From Nitrospira japonica (GTDB taxonomy: Bacteria > Nitrospirota > Nitrospiria > Nitrospirales > Nitrospiraceae), in assembly GCF_900169565.1 (NCBI RefSeq), contig NZ_LT828648.1, positions 1,056,876 to 1,120,875 of the forward strand: a stretch of DNA of 64,000 bases, given 5' to 3'. Below the pieces are notes generated by a model. The model worked only from the letters and a program-made list of their open reading frames with translations. It was not told where the DNA came from and made no database searches. Position 1 is the first letter of the stretch, and each line of letters starts with the position of its first letter. This document shows, piece by piece, positions 1-8,396 of the stretch. The position numbers were made by a program, and so were the translations under genes.

Positions 1-445
1 CGATCACCACGGACTTGTCCGACAGGTTATTGATCAGCTGGGCATTCGTATCGAGGACGGAATGGGCATCGGCCCTGATTGTGTAGCGATCCAAGTCGAA
101 AAAGATGTCGGTCAGGACAGGGTCGGCATCCCCTACCGCAGCGGCACCTGTCGATGATTCAGGCCGCGGGGAGCTCTGATGTGGTGCTGAGTCAGCCGGC
201 TGTTCCAAGCGGGATGCGGCGACCGAAGAACCGCCGGCCGCACTAGGTGGAGCAGGCTGGTGATCGGGGAACGTCACGATCTTGTCCGGCACAATGTTTT
301 CGACCGGGGCGGCCTTGGCGGAGGCCGGCGATTGCTGCTCGCCGGCTGAGGAAACGGCACGCTTGGCACAGCCGGCAGTCGTGCCGAGCATACCGAGGCA
401 GAGGCATAGACAAACAAGTTTCACTGTCTGGAATCGATCGATCAT
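1..445 (-). CDS. pal: Pal/OmpA-type peptidoglycan-associated lipoprotein (3' end beyond window)
   Basis: The reading frame starts at ATG 445 and runs off the left edge. The N-terminus is a lipoprotein signal: basic start, Leu/Cys-rich core and a TTAGC lipobox placing the lipidated Cys near residue 26. A Pro/Ala/Ser-rich linker follows, then from about residue 110 the start of an OmpA/Pal C-terminal domain (LTDIFFDLDRYTIR, then NAQLINNLSDKSVVI). In Pal this domain binds peptidoglycan and works with TolB and TolA in outer-membrane constriction. The linker is longer than in classical Pal. No tol genes are visible because the window ends. An OmpA-like lipoprotein other than Pal is possible. Confidence 0.8.
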   Translation of the reverse strand, partial: MIDRFQTVKLVCLCLCLGMLGTTAGCAKRAVSSAGEQQSPASAKAAPVENIVPDKIVTFPDHQPAPPSAAGGSSVAASRLEQPADSAPHQSSPRPESSTGAAAVGDADPVLTDIFFDLDRYTIRADAHSVLDTNAQLINNLSDKSVVI

Positions 446-600
446 CGTGCACCCATGCTGTGAGTAAATGAGGAGATTGCCCTTGCTCCAGGCTCACTTA
501 AATAGCATGAGACGGCACGCCTTGGCAAAACCCCTCTGCTCCTCCAGCCGTCAAGGGATACACGACCTTCAGATATCTTCACGAATTGGATGGCTCCGGG

Positions 601-644
601 GGACAGATTGTCCGTGGTGGAGGCCAAAAGGGACAGTTTGTCCC
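601..644. promoter_or_regulatory. Paired GACA-N3-TGTC dyads upstream of the 854 regulator
   Basis: Two inverted repeats, GGACAGATTGTCC (601-613) and GGGACAGTTTGTCCC (630-644), are centred 30 bp apart in the 408-bp gap between pal and the NarL-type gene. The same dyad recurs before sigma-54-like promoters elsewhere in the window, so I read these as activator sites. The rest of this gap holds no convincing gene. Confidence 0.6.
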
Positions 645-700
645 TTCAAGTGGGATCCGACCGTTGCCTGCGCAGTTCTATTGCCACCCAAAAAGATCCC

Positions 701-716
701 TGGATTTACACCCGCA
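701..716 (+). promoter_or_regulatory. Possible sigma-54 promoter for the 854 regulator
   Basis: TGG at 701 and GC at 714-715 are separated by the correct 10 bases, and the element lies 65 bp downstream of the nearest dyad centre. The -12 part reads CCGCA rather than TTGCA, so this is one of the weaker candidates. Confidence 0.3.
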
Positions 717-853
717 TCTCCCTTGGGACGCCCTAGTGCCATTTGCCGATGCTTGGCAAGGGCTTTCACTGGTCCCTTGAGACGAGTCCTGAAGTCTGGG
801 TACACTTCTTTCATACCTTCAACTCGACTCCACACTGTCGAAGCGAGGTGATC

Positions 854-1519
854 ATGGCGGAACCCTATCGCATTCTCTTGGCGGACGATCATGTGTTGGT
901 CGCAGAGGGCATTCAGAAACTGCTCGAGCCGGAGTTTCAATTGGTCGGCATCGTCGCAGACGGTCGCGCGCTCATTGCAGAGGCGGCGAAGCTGCAGCCG
1001 GACATTGTCGTCGTCGATATTTCCCTGCCCTTGCTGAACGGTCTTGACGCGTCGGCACAGCTCAAGAAGCACCAGCCGGACCTCAAGATTATCGTGCTGA
1101 CCATGCATTCGGAGCAAAACTTCGTGACCCAGGCGTTTCGAGTGGGCGCGTCCGGCTACGTACTCAAACAGTCCGTCGGATCGGAATTGGTCCAGGCGAT
1201 CCGCGAGGTCATCAAAGGCCGGACATTCGTGTCGCCGATGGTTGCGCAGAGTCTGGTCGATCAGGCGGTCAACAAGTCCTCGAGCGAGACCTCCGTCGAT
1301 GCAGAGCGCGCCTTCGCGCCGACTCTGAGCTCACGTCAGCGCGAGGTATTGCAGCTCGTGGCTGAGGGTAAGGCGACCAAGGAGATCGCGTCTATCTTGA
1401 ACGTCTCCGTTAAAACGGTCGAGTTCCACAAAACCAGGATCATGAAAGAGTTGCGCTTGAGGACGGCAGCCGAGTTGACGAAGTACGCCATTGCCGCGGG
1501 ATTGACGTCGATCCACTAA
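854..1519 (+). CDS. NarL/FixJ-family response regulator
   Basis: A 221-aa regulator. The receiver (residues 1-120) has the DDH acidic pocket near residue 10, a phospho-acceptor Asp in VVVDISLP, and Lys in YVLKQS. The C-terminal LuxR-type helix-turn-helix (about 155-215) contains LSSRQREVLQLVAEG and the recognition helix KTVEFHKTRIMKEL. I chose ATG 854 because it starts directly at the receiver and follows a GAGGTG; an upstream in-frame ATG at 743 would add non-homologous sequence. It converges with a paralogue at 1604-2329. The cognate kinase is unknown; several HisKA_3 kinases in the window are candidates. Confidence 0.93.
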   Translation: MAEPYRILLADDHVLVAEGIQKLLEPEFQLVGIVADGRALIAEAAKLQPDIVVVDISLPLLNGLDASAQLKKHQPDLKIIVLTMHSEQNFVTQAFRVGASGYVLKQSVGSELVQAIREVIKGRTFVSPMVAQSLVDQAVNKSSSETSVDAERAFAPTLSSRQREVLQLVAEGKATKEIASILNVSVKTVEFHKTRIMKELRLRTAAELTKYAIAAGLTSIH

Positions 1520-1603
1520 CAATACAAAATTACAAATCCGAATCTCGAAAGACGAAATTCGAAGCAGGAAATTCGGGACGGAACCCAGGAACTTGTTTTG
1601 AAC

Positions 1604-2329
1604 TTAGAGCGACGTAATGCCCTGGGCGAGGGCAAACTTGATGAGATCGGAAGTGGTATGCACCCCGAGTTTTCTGGTGATGTTCGCCTTGTGAAACTCC
1701 ACGGTCTTCATTGAAATCTTCAACTCCTGGGCAATCAGCTTCGTAGACCGACCATCCGCCAGCAGCACCAAGATTTCCCGCTGGCGGGCCGTCAGATCGC
1801 TTGAAAATCCCTCGGGTCTGAACCATTCATGCTCCATCGCCTCCCGCACCTCCGGGTCGATCTTCGACGACAGAAACCGCTTGTTGGCCAGGACGCTGTC
1901 GATGGCCGCGCGCAGCTCGTCCGAGGCAGATTGTTTAAGGACGTAGCCCGTGGCTCCGGCCCGGAACGCTTCACTGATCGAGACGGCTTCGGTCAGCATG
2001 GTCACCAGCACGATCTTGACGGAGGGCAACAACTTCTTGAGTTGCCTGGTTGCGACGAATCCGCTCATGCCCGGCATACAGGCATCAAGGAGGATCACGT
2101 CCGGCCGGCACTCTACGGCCTTCCCGATGATGTCTCCCGCGTCCTGGATGGTTCCGACAATGGTGAAATGAGGGTCGAGGAGCTGGCGAATGCTCTCCAG
2201 CACGAGAGGATGATCATCCACCAATAGCACTCTTGCCGTTTTCATGGGCTTGGCGCTTCCCAGTTCCGACGCGACAGGCGACCGTTCCGGTACACCCCCA
2301 TCATCGTACAGTTCTTCCGGTCGTTTCAA
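1604..2329 (-). CDS. NarL/FixJ-family response regulator
   Basis: Receiver (VLLVDDHPLVLESI, phospho-acceptor in VILLDACMPGMSG, conserved Lys in YVLKQS) followed by a LuxR-type HTH (LTARQREILVLLADG, KTVEFHKANITRKL). It is closely related in layout to the regulator at 854-1519. The first good start is TTG 2329, preceded by GGGAGGA at proper spacing; ATG 2245 (MKTARVLLVDD) is the alternative and would give a compact 213-aa protein. The upstream region carries a perfect dyad (2386-2405) of the type also found before other genes here. Confidence 0.92.
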   Translation of the reverse strand: MKRPEELYDDGGVPERSPVASELGSAKPMKTARVLLVDDHPLVLESIRQLLDPHFTIVGTIQDAGDIIGKAVECRPDVILLDACMPGMSGFVATRQLKKLLPSVKIVLVTMLTEAVSISEAFRAGATGYVLKQSASDELRAAIDSVLANKRFLSSKIDPEVREAMEHEWFRPEGFSSDLTARQREILVLLADGRSTKLIAQELKISMKTVEFHKANITRKLGVHTTSDLIKFALAQGITSL

Positions 2330-2379
2330 GACGGGTCCTCCCAGTCTAGATAAGGAGATTATCCCTTACGGGACTGTGT

Positions 2380-2395
2380 GCAGAAACTAGGCCTG
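2380..2395 (-). promoter_or_regulatory. Possible sigma-54 promoter for the 1604-2329 regulator
   Basis: On the minus strand the sequence AGGCCTAGTTTCTGCA has GG and GC 10 bases apart, with TCTGCA at -12. It overlaps the CTAGG dyad at 2386-2405, so the match may come from that palindrome. Confidence 0.35.
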
Positions 2396-2405
2396 CCCCT
2401 AGTTC
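2386..2405. promoter_or_regulatory. Perfect CTAGG-type dyad
   Basis: AACTAGG and CCTAGTT form perfect 7-bp arms around CCTGCC. This is the most symmetrical member of the CTAGGG-N4-TCCCAG family seen in eight intergenic regions. It lies between the divergent NarL-type regulator and the CBS-domain gene, so it could be an autoregulatory operator for either. Confidence 0.55.
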
Positions 2406-2468
2406 TTTCGGGAACCTGGGGAATTTCCGAGTGCCGTGCCACTGTTCCCCGGGAGTACGGTGGAAAAT

Positions 2469-3044
2469 ATGGACAGAATGACATCACGGCGGCGCCGCGG
2501 GGGACTGTACCTGGAGTCTACTGAAGCGGAACAACTGGGGGTTCTCCCCGGTGAAGAACGACGGGTAAAGGACGTCATGGATCGGCATCTCGCGGTCATC
2601 CCCCCAGCATCGGACCTGGCGCAGGCTACGGAGGTCATGCAACAGCGGCAGGTCACGTCTTTGATCGTTGGAGAAGAATCGGCACCGATGGGTCTGCTGA
2701 CCGACCGCGACCTGGCGATGCAGCTCACACGCGCGGAGCCACAGCGGGCCCGGACAGTCGGAGAAGTGATCGCGGGACGACAGACCCTCGTCTGTCATGA
2801 GGACGACATCCTGGGGGATGCATTATCCGCGATGAAGGACCGGCAACTATCTTCGCTGCCCGTCGTGAACGGGCGCGGCATCGTGGTCGGCATGCTCTCG
2901 CCGCTCGAAGTCGCTTCCGCCGCCGTGCCGACGGTCACTCCGGCATGGACCGAGGGAATGCGCCAACCGGAAACCATGAGCGATCAGCGGGGGCAACGGA
3001 AAGGAGGAGACGATGAAGGACGGACAGTTCACCCTGGACATTAA
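2469..3044 (+). CDS. CBS-domain pair protein
   Basis: About 191 aa. An Arg-rich start (MTSRRRRGG) is followed by two CBS repeats: roughly residues 35-90 (VKDVMDRHLAVIPPASDLAQA, GLLTDRDLA) and 95-155 (TVGEVI, LVCHEDDILGDALSAM, LPVVNGRGIVVGMLSPLEV). CBS pairs bind adenine nucleotides and usually regulate a partner. No catalytic domain is attached. ATG 2469 gives the natural start; GTG 2436 adds 11 residues and cannot be excluded. The 3' end overlaps the next gene by 32 bases, suggesting co-expression with the ferritin-like protein. Confidence 0.85.
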   Translation: MDRMTSRRRRGGLYLESTEAEQLGVLPGEERRVKDVMDRHLAVIPPASDLAQATEVMQQRQVTSLIVGEESAPMGLLTDRDLAMQLTRAEPQRARTVGEVIAGRQTLVCHEDDILGDALSAMKDRQLSSLPVVNGRGIVVGMLSPLEVASAAVPTVTPAWTEGMRQPETMSDQRGQRKGGDDEGRTVHPGH

Positions 3045-3546
3045 ATCGATTCGAGAACGGGCGCGTAAACACATCGGGGACGGCGCGGTGACGGCGGGCT
3101 ACAAGGCCAAGGCGCCCGTCGTGCTCAATCTTCTCAATGACGCCCTGGCGACCGAGGTCGTCTGCGTGCTGCGCTACAAGCGGCACTATTTTATGGCGCA
3201 AGGGCTGAGATCGGAGAGCGTCAAGACCGAATTCCTGGAGCATGCCAAGGAAGAGCAGGCGCATGCGGATGCCCTCGCCGAGCGGATCGTGCAATTGGGC
3301 GGAGAGCCGAATTTTTCGCCCGATGGCCTATTGAGCCGCAGCCATTCGGAATATGCCGAAGGTCATTCCTTGGAGGATATGATCAGCGAGGATCTCGTCG
3401 CCGAGCGGATTGCCATCGACAGCTATCGGCAGATGATCGAGTACATCGGTGCGGACGATCCGACGACGCGGCGATTGCTTGAGGAGATTACGGCCAAGGA
3501 AGAAGAGCATGCCGAGGATCTCGCCAGTCTGTTGAACAAGTCTTGA
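3013..3546 (+). CDS. Bacterioferritin-like ferritin
   Basis: A 177-aa four-helix ferritin-like protein. Predicted di-iron ligands fit the bacterioferritin pattern: E48 (ALATEVV), E81 and H84 (EEQAH), E131 (VAERIAI), and E163 to H166 (EEEH). The haem-ligand Met of classical bacterioferritin appears replaced by Tyr/Phe in RHYFMAQG, so haem binding is doubtful. Function inferred: ferroxidase and iron storage or detoxification in the cytoplasm. ATG 3013 follows AAAGGAGGAGACG, an excellent ribosome site lying inside the end of the CBS-domain gene. Confidence 0.88.
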   Translation: MKDGQFTLDIKSIRERARKHIGDGAVTAGYKAKAPVVLNLLNDALATEVVCVLRYKRHYFMAQGLRSESVKTEFLEHAKEEQAHADALAERIVQLGGEPNFSPDGLLSRSHSEYAEGHSLEDMISEDLVAERIAIDSYRQMIEYIGADDPTTRRLLEEITAKEEEHAEDLASLLNKS

Positions 3547-3698
3547 ACCGCCGTGTCGGTTGCGATTCCACGGGCTGAATTCAGGATTTCGATTCCGGAT
3601 GCGATGTGCGCGAGCTGCGCATCCCTTGGCGAGGTGCGTCGCGCTCTTCGCTCCGCCGCCAGCGCGGCTATTCGTACACAGGACCGAGGAGGACGTGC

Positions 3699-5870
3699 AT
3701 GACCAGAATTACCGTGCGACCCGGCCATCCCTACCCGCTCGGAGCCACGTGGGACGGCGAAGGCGTCAATTTCGCCCTGTTTTCGGAGAACGCCACCGGA
3801 GTCGACCTCTGTCTCTTCGATCGGCCCGACCAGGAAAAAGAAACTCACATCATCCGCATGGAAGAGCGCACGAACCAGGTGTGGCACGTCTTTCTTCCAG
3901 AAGCCAGACCCGGACAACTGTACGGCTACCGGGTTCACGGTCCCTATGATCCACTCGCCGGGCACCGGTTCAATCCGAACAAGCTGCTGATCGATCCCTA
4001 TGCCAAGGCGCTCAACGGAGCGCTGCAATGGTCCGATTCGATGTTTGGCTACCGGATCGGCGATGCGGATGCCGACTTGTCATTCGACGAGCGAAACAAC
4101 GCGTCGCAGGTGCCGAAGTCGGTGGTGATCGAAGAGTCCTTCACCTGGGGAGGCGATGCCCCGCTTCGCCGGCCCTGGAGCGAAACGGTAATTTATGAGA
4201 TGCACGTTAAGGGATTCACGATGCGGCATCCGCTGATCCACGAGGCGCTGCGCGGCACGTATGCGGGACTCGCCACGAGGCCGGTGATCGAATATTTGCA
4301 GCGTCTGGGCGTCACGGCCATCGAACTCATGCCCGTGCACGCGTTCGTGGCGGACAAGCATCTGGTCGACAAGGGACTGACCAATTATTGGGGATACAAC
4401 ACGATCGGCTACTTTGCCCCCGATCTGCGGTACGCCGCCCAGCCGGAACTCGGCGTCAATCAATTCAAAACCATGGTAAAGACCCTGCACAGCGCCGGCA
4501 TCGAAGTGATCCTCGATGTGGTGTACAACCATACGGCCGAAGGCAACCAGCTCGGTCCCACCCTTTCATTCCGCGGTATCGACAATGCTGCCTACTATCG
4601 GTTGGTGCCGGACCAGCCGCGCTATTACATGGACTACACCGGCACCGGAAACACACTCAATGTGCGTCACCAACGGACGCTGCAACTGATCATGGACAGT
4701 CTCCGGTATTGGACGCTGGAGATGCACGTGGATGGGTTCCGCTTCGACCTCGCCTCCACGCTCGCCCGCGAACTTCACGACGTGGACCGGCTTGGAGGGT
4801 TCTTCGACATCATCCACCAGGATCCCGTGCTGTCGCAGGTAAAGCTGATCGCCGAGCCGTGGGACATCGGTGAAGGCGGCTACCAGGTTGGAAACTTTCC
4901 CGCCGGATGGGCCGAATGGAACGGAAAGTACCGTGACTCCATCCGTCGCTATTGGAAAGGCGACGGCGGGCAGGTCAGCGAGCTCGGCTACCGGCTGTCC
5001 GGAAGCAGCGATTTGTACGAAGCGAGCGGGCGGCGCCCGTTCGCCAGCATCAATTTCGTGGTCGCTCACGACGGATTCACCCTCCGCGATCTGGTGTCGT
5101 ACAACCAGAAGCACAACGAGGCGAATCTCGAAGGCAATGCGGATGGGTCGGACGACAACCAGAGTTGGAACTGCGGGGTCGAAGGGCCGACGGACGATCC
5201 GTCCATTCGTGAATTGAGAGTCCGCCAGCAGCGCAACATGCTGGCGACTTTGTTGCTGTCGCAAGGGGTTCCGATGCTCTGCGGCGGCGACGAAATCGGG
5301 CGGAGCCAGCAAGGCAACAACAATGCCTATTGCCAGGATAGCGAAATCAGCTGGTTCAATTGGGAAATTGCCAATGAAGAACAGGCGCTGTTCGCATTCA
5401 CCAGTGCGCTGATCATGCTGCGGGCCGCGCATCCGGTCTTCCGGCGGCGCCAGTTTTTCCAAGGGCGCAGCATCTACGGCGCGGACATCAAGGATTTATC
5501 CTGGTTCCGGCCGGACGGTGAGGAAATGACGGAAGCGGATTGGCAGCAGGGTTACGTCCGCTGCCTCGGCGTGCGTCTGGCCGGAGACCGCATCGAGGAA
5601 AAAGACCATCTTGGCAATCCCATTCATGACGACACGTTTCTGATTCTCATGAACGCCCACCACGAACCCATCTCCTTCATGCTGCCCCCCCATCCGGCGA
5701 ACGATCGCTGGCAACTGGTGGTGGATACCACCCAGGAGCTCATTCCCGCACGCGCGCCCCTCGTCACGGAAGGCACGCACTACGACTTGAAAGGCCGATC
5801 CCTCGCCGTGATGCAGATCAGCACGGCACTGCCGATCAAGCATCGTCCGCACCATCCGTCCGCTCTCTGA
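3699..5870 (+). CDS. glgX: Glycogen debranching enzyme GlgX (GH13, isoamylase type)
   Basis: A 723-aa protein that should hydrolyse alpha-1,6 branches of glycogen. It begins with a CBM48-like N-terminal domain ([19 protein letters not shown]), followed by the GH13 barrel with [10 protein letters not shown], the nucleophile Asp in GFRFDLAS, the acid/base Glu in [16 protein letters not shown] and the transition-state Asp in [17 protein letters not shown]. The length is normal for GlgX. ATG 3699 follows GGAGGACGTGC; a longer frame back to 3606 lacks homology. It stands alone here, unlike the cluster at 50-59 kb, but probably acts in the same glycogen turnover. Confidence 0.96.
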   Translation: MTRITVRPGHPYPLGATWDGEGVNFALFSENATGVDLCLFDRPDQEKETHIIRMEERTNQVWHVFLPEARPGQLYGYRVHGPYDPLAGHRFNPNKLLIDPYAKALNGALQWSDSMFGYRIGDADADLSFDERNNASQVPKSVVIEESFTWGGDAPLRRPWSETVIYEMHVKGFTMRHPLIHEALRGTYAGLATRPVIEYLQRLGVTAIELMPVHAFVADKHLVDKGLTNYWGYNTIGYFAPDLRYAAQPELGVNQFKTMVKTLHSAGIEVILDVVYNHTAEGNQLGPTLSFRGIDNAAYYRLVPDQPRYYMDYTGTGNTLNVRHQRTLQLIMDSLRYWTLEMHVDGFRFDLASTLARELHDVDRLGGFFDIIHQDPVLSQVKLIAEPWDIGEGGYQVGNFPAGWAEWNGKYRDSIRRYWKGDGGQVSELGYRLSGSSDLYEASGRRPFASINFVVAHDGFTLRDLVSYNQKHNEANLEGNADGSDDNQSWNCGVEGPTDDPSIRELRVRQQRNMLATLLLSQGVPMLCGGDEIGRSQQGNNNAYCQDSEISWFNWEIANEEQALFAFTSALIMLRAAHPVFRRRQFFQGRSIYGADIKDLSWFRPDGEEMTEADWQQGYVRCLGVRLAGDRIEEKDHLGNPIHDDTFLILMNAHHEPISFMLPPHPANDRWQLVVDTTQELIPARAPLVTEGTHYDLKGRSLAVMQISTALPIKHRPHHPSAL

Positions 5871-5950
5871 GCGTCCGGATTTCGTCGTGCATGTCCCAGC
5901 CGTCGCCCTGCAATATTCGGGGAGTTACCTAGAGAATGTCTCTTGGCGTG

Positions 5951-5966
5951 CCGGGGGTTTTCCCAG
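5951..5966. promoter_or_regulatory. CTAGGG-N4-TCCCAG-like box (variant)
   Basis: CCGGGGGTTTTCCCAG matches the recurrent box except for the first three bases. It lies about 100 bp upstream of the CsbD-like gene. Confidence 0.35.
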
Positions 5967-6017
5967 CCGGGTCCACGTCGCCGACAGGATAGAGTGACAG
6001 AGGAAGCAAGACGACCC

Positions 6018-6040
6018 CGCATCCGGCGATGCCGGATGCG
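6018..6040. other. Perfect hairpin in the csbD leader
   Basis: CGCATCCGGC and GCCGGATGCG form 10-bp perfect arms around GAT, ending 22 bases before the CsbD start codon and just before its ribosome site. There is no U-tract, so it is unlikely to be a terminator for glgX. It could shape the mRNA 5' end or be a protein site. Confidence 0.5.
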
Positions 6041-6062
6041 ATAACCGAAACCGGAGGACAGC

Positions 6063-6293
6063 ATGAATGCCGATACTTTCAAAGGGAAATGGGGCCAGTT
6101 CAAGGGCGAGTTGAAGCGGCAATGGGGCAAGTTTACCGACGACGATCTCATGCAAATCGAAGGAAACTACGAGAAGTTTTTGGGGAAAGTTCAGGAACGC
6201 TACGGTGAGCAAAAAGATGAGATTTCCGGGTGGGCCGATACATGGTTTCAAGGACCCAAGCCGGATCAGGTTGAGAAGAAGCCGGTTCGGTAG
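6063..6293 (+). CDS. CsbD-family stress protein
   Basis: A 76-aa hydrophilic protein matching the CsbD family from its first residues (MNADTFKGKWGQFKGELKRQWGKFTDDDL, then the NYEKFLGKVQERYGE segment). CsbD proteins are small, strongly induced general-stress proteins of unknown biochemical role. ATG 6063 follows CCGGAGGACAGC. The gene is monocistronic, with a hairpin and a CTAGGG-like box upstream. Confidence 0.92.
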   Translation: MNADTFKGKWGQFKGELKRQWGKFTDDDLMQIEGNYEKFLGKVQERYGEQKDEISGWADTWFQGPKPDQVEKKPVR

Positions 6294-6475
6294 TTTTTTC
6301 AAGGGGCTCCGTCCACTCGGGCGGATGACGGGCTGTTCCAGCGAGTGGAAATCGGCCTGTTGTCCGTCGGAGGTCGGAGTCGTTGCGGTCATATGATGAC
6401 GGTCGGAATCAACTTCCATTTCTGACGGAACAGGGGTGAGTGCGGCCTTTCCGAAAGAGATAGGGAGGTGTGGGC

Positions 6476-7579
6476 ATGGGGCGAAAGGGGCGATCGTATT
6501 GGCTGGTTTTCGGCGTTGGATTCTTTTGCCTGTTATGGCTGGCGGAGAACCGGGCTTTCGCGTCGGATGAGTACATCGCCGGGTATGCGTCGGCGATGCT
6601 CGAGCATGAGTACAGAGTCACGGACGCCGTCGTCGATGTTGTCAACGGCGAGATCGTCGTCACGGCCAGGACCTTGGGCAACGTCGACCGCGGCAAGGTC
6701 GAGGCCTCGCTTCGACGTATTTCGGGAGTGACCCGCGTGACGCTTCGTACCGGCGATCCCGCATCGGTTCCTCCGAGTCCTGAAGGCGCGCACGTCACCA
6801 TTCCTGAATCGCAATCCAAATGGCTTCCCCGGGGATTATTGTTTTCCCCTCTGCACGCCGATCCACGCTGGCCTCATTTCAGCGCGAGCTACCGGCACTA
6901 TACGCAGGGGCTGGATCTTTCCGGCGTAGCCGCCACCAGTTTCGGCGAGACCTTCGCGATTTACCGAAACAGGTCCTTTTTCGGCGGCGAGTGGGATATC
7001 GGGATCCAAGCCGGCGTCTTCAGTATTTTCAATGTCGATTCAGCCTCCATCGATCTGGTCAATGCCGATTACCGGGTGGGAGTGCTGAGCAGTTATCGAA
7101 ACGGCCGATTTTCCCTCATGGCCCGGATCCAGCACCAGAGCTCCCATCTGGGGGACGAATTCCTGCTCGGTAATCCCGGCGTGACGCGAATCAATTTGAG
7201 TTACGAAGCCGTGGACCTGAAGCTTTCGTACGAGTTCTTCGATTGGTTGCGACTGTACGGGGGCGGCGGCGTCCTGGTCCATCGCGATCCGGATGACCTC
7301 GGCTTGGCGACGACACAGTGGGGCGTGGAGTTGGTTTCACCCCGCACGTTTCTGGACGGCTTGGTTCGTCCCGTGGCCTATGGGGATTTTCAGTGCAATC
7401 AGATGACGAATTGGGGCGTCGGGCAATCGATCATGGCCGGATTACAATTTGAAAATGCTCGTATAGGAGATCGTCGCATCCAAGTGCTGGGCGAATACTA
7501 TGCCGGCCCCTCCCCTGACGGACAATTCTATCGGGAATACGTTTCCTGGTATGGCGTCGGGGTCCACCTATATTTTTGA
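6476..7579 (+). CDS. BON-domain/DUF1207-like envelope protein
   Basis: About 367 aa. A signal peptide (hydrophobic core LVFGVGFFCLLWLAENRAFA, cleaved near ASA/FAS) precedes a short BON-like segment (residues 40-90: VTDAVVDVVNGEIVVTARTLGN, then SGVTRVTLR) that may bind envelope surfaces. The rest (about 110-367) is rich in alternating aromatic and polar strands ending in Phe (YGVGVHLYF), typical of an outer-membrane beta-barrel, and resembles DUF1207. ATG 6476 has GGGAGG 7 bases upstream; GTG 6470 is possible. Function unknown. Confidence 0.75.
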   Translation: MGRKGRSYWLVFGVGFFCLLWLAENRAFASDEYIAGYASAMLEHEYRVTDAVVDVVNGEIVVTARTLGNVDRGKVEASLRRISGVTRVTLRTGDPASVPPSPEGAHVTIPESQSKWLPRGLLFSPLHADPRWPHFSASYRHYTQGLDLSGVAATSFGETFAIYRNRSFFGGEWDIGIQAGVFSIFNVDSASIDLVNADYRVGVLSSYRNGRFSLMARIQHQSSHLGDEFLLGNPGVTRINLSYEAVDLKLSYEFFDWLRLYGGGGVLVHRDPDDLGLATTQWGVELVSPRTFLDGLVRPVAYGDFQCNQMTNWGVGQSIMAGLQFENARIGDRRIQVLGEYYAGPSPDGQFYREYVSWYGVGVHLYF

Positions 7580-7746
7580 TGCATACGAGAGGGCTTCACA
7601 ATCAGACCGAGGGTCGCCGGCCCGACGATCTGGGGCTTTCACGAGTTAAACGGGAAGAGGAGTCCGGCTAGGCTGAGATCAAGTATCCCGCCTTCCGTGT
7701 GGACACGATGCCGGGAGGGGTCACGGATCGGACGAAAGGAGTCCTT

Positions 7747-7914
7747 ATGTTGAGCTGGGCGGTCACATTCTTGGTCGTTGCGATCATTGCGGGGCTGCTT
7801 GGGCTGAGCGGTGTTGCCGGGACTGCCACGCAGATCGCCTATGTCCTGTTCATCGTGTTTCTCATTTTTGCAGCCGTCAGTTTCCTGATGGGGCGCCGGC
7901 CTCCTGTCACGTGA
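7747..7914 (+). CDS. DUF1328 small membrane protein (YtjA-like)
   Basis: A 55-aa protein with two hydrophobic helices ([21 protein letters not shown] and [21 protein letters not shown]), matching the DUF1328/YtjA family. ATG 7747 is preceded by GAAAGGAGTCCTT. Function unknown; in many genomes such genes sit with csbD and other stress genes, as here. Confidence 0.9.
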   Translation: MLSWAVTFLVVAIIAGLLGLSGVAGTATQIAYVLFIVFLIFAAVSFLMGRRPPVT

Positions 7915-7969
7915 GCACAGGTGGAGGCCCGCGAAGTCATGGAAGATTCCGATATTGCGGAGGCGAGCC

Positions 7970-8380
7970 ATGCATGTACGAATCACCGCGACAGCCGCTG
8001 CTAACCGGTATGGCTTCTCGGCGGCAGGATTGGCTTTTGGCCTCCTGTGCGGGCTGACGGTATGGTTAGGGTCCGGCATCGCTTCGGCTGCGACGTCCGC
8101 ACAAGACCCGAAGCATTTTGTTGTCGACGTCGTGGCGATTTCCGGGGAGGAGTTTGTCGTCAAGGACGAAGCGGGAACCGAGGCCAAGATTCATGTGGGG
8201 ACGGACACGGAGAAGTTCGGGCATATCCAACCCGGGGATAGAATCGATGCCTGGGTACTCCCGAATGGGCACGCCAAAACCATCATGATTCTCCGCAGCG
8301 CGGCATTTCTTCAGTTGGAACGGAATGGCAGTCAACCGGGGGGGTCGTCGGGGACGGCTTCGGAGTCTCCCCGACAATGA
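7970..8380 (+). CDS. Secreted small beta-domain protein
   Basis: 136 aa. A signal peptide (GLAFGLLCGLTVWLGSGIASA) precedes a 70-residue beta-rich domain (FVVDVVAISGEEFVVKDEAG, IHVGTDTEKFGHIQPGDRIDAW) and a Ser/Gly-rich tail. The domain has the 'modify-value, cofactor, offset by a dyad of strands' look of an OB-like fold and resembles the cores of the proteins at 13977 and 30164. ATG 7970 follows GGAGGCGAGCC. Function unknown. Confidence 0.7.
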   Translation: MHVRITATAAANRYGFSAAGLAFGLLCGLTVWLGSGIASAATSAQDPKHFVVDVVAISGEEFVVKDEAGTEAKIHVGTDTEKFGHIQPGDRIDAWVLPNGHAKTIMILRSAAFLQLERNGSQPGGSSGTASESPRQ

Positions 8381-8396
8381 GGAGCGCCCGGCGCGG

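Noticed and set aside
674-689. Minus-strand GG-N10-GC element pointing at pal
   Set aside because: TGGCAATAGAACTGCG has the right spacing but lacks TTGCA, and the dyads would then lie downstream of it, unlike every other locus.
1520-1603. Possible terminator between the convergent NarL genes
   Set aside because: Only a 5-bp CGAAT/ATTCG stem and no U-tract.
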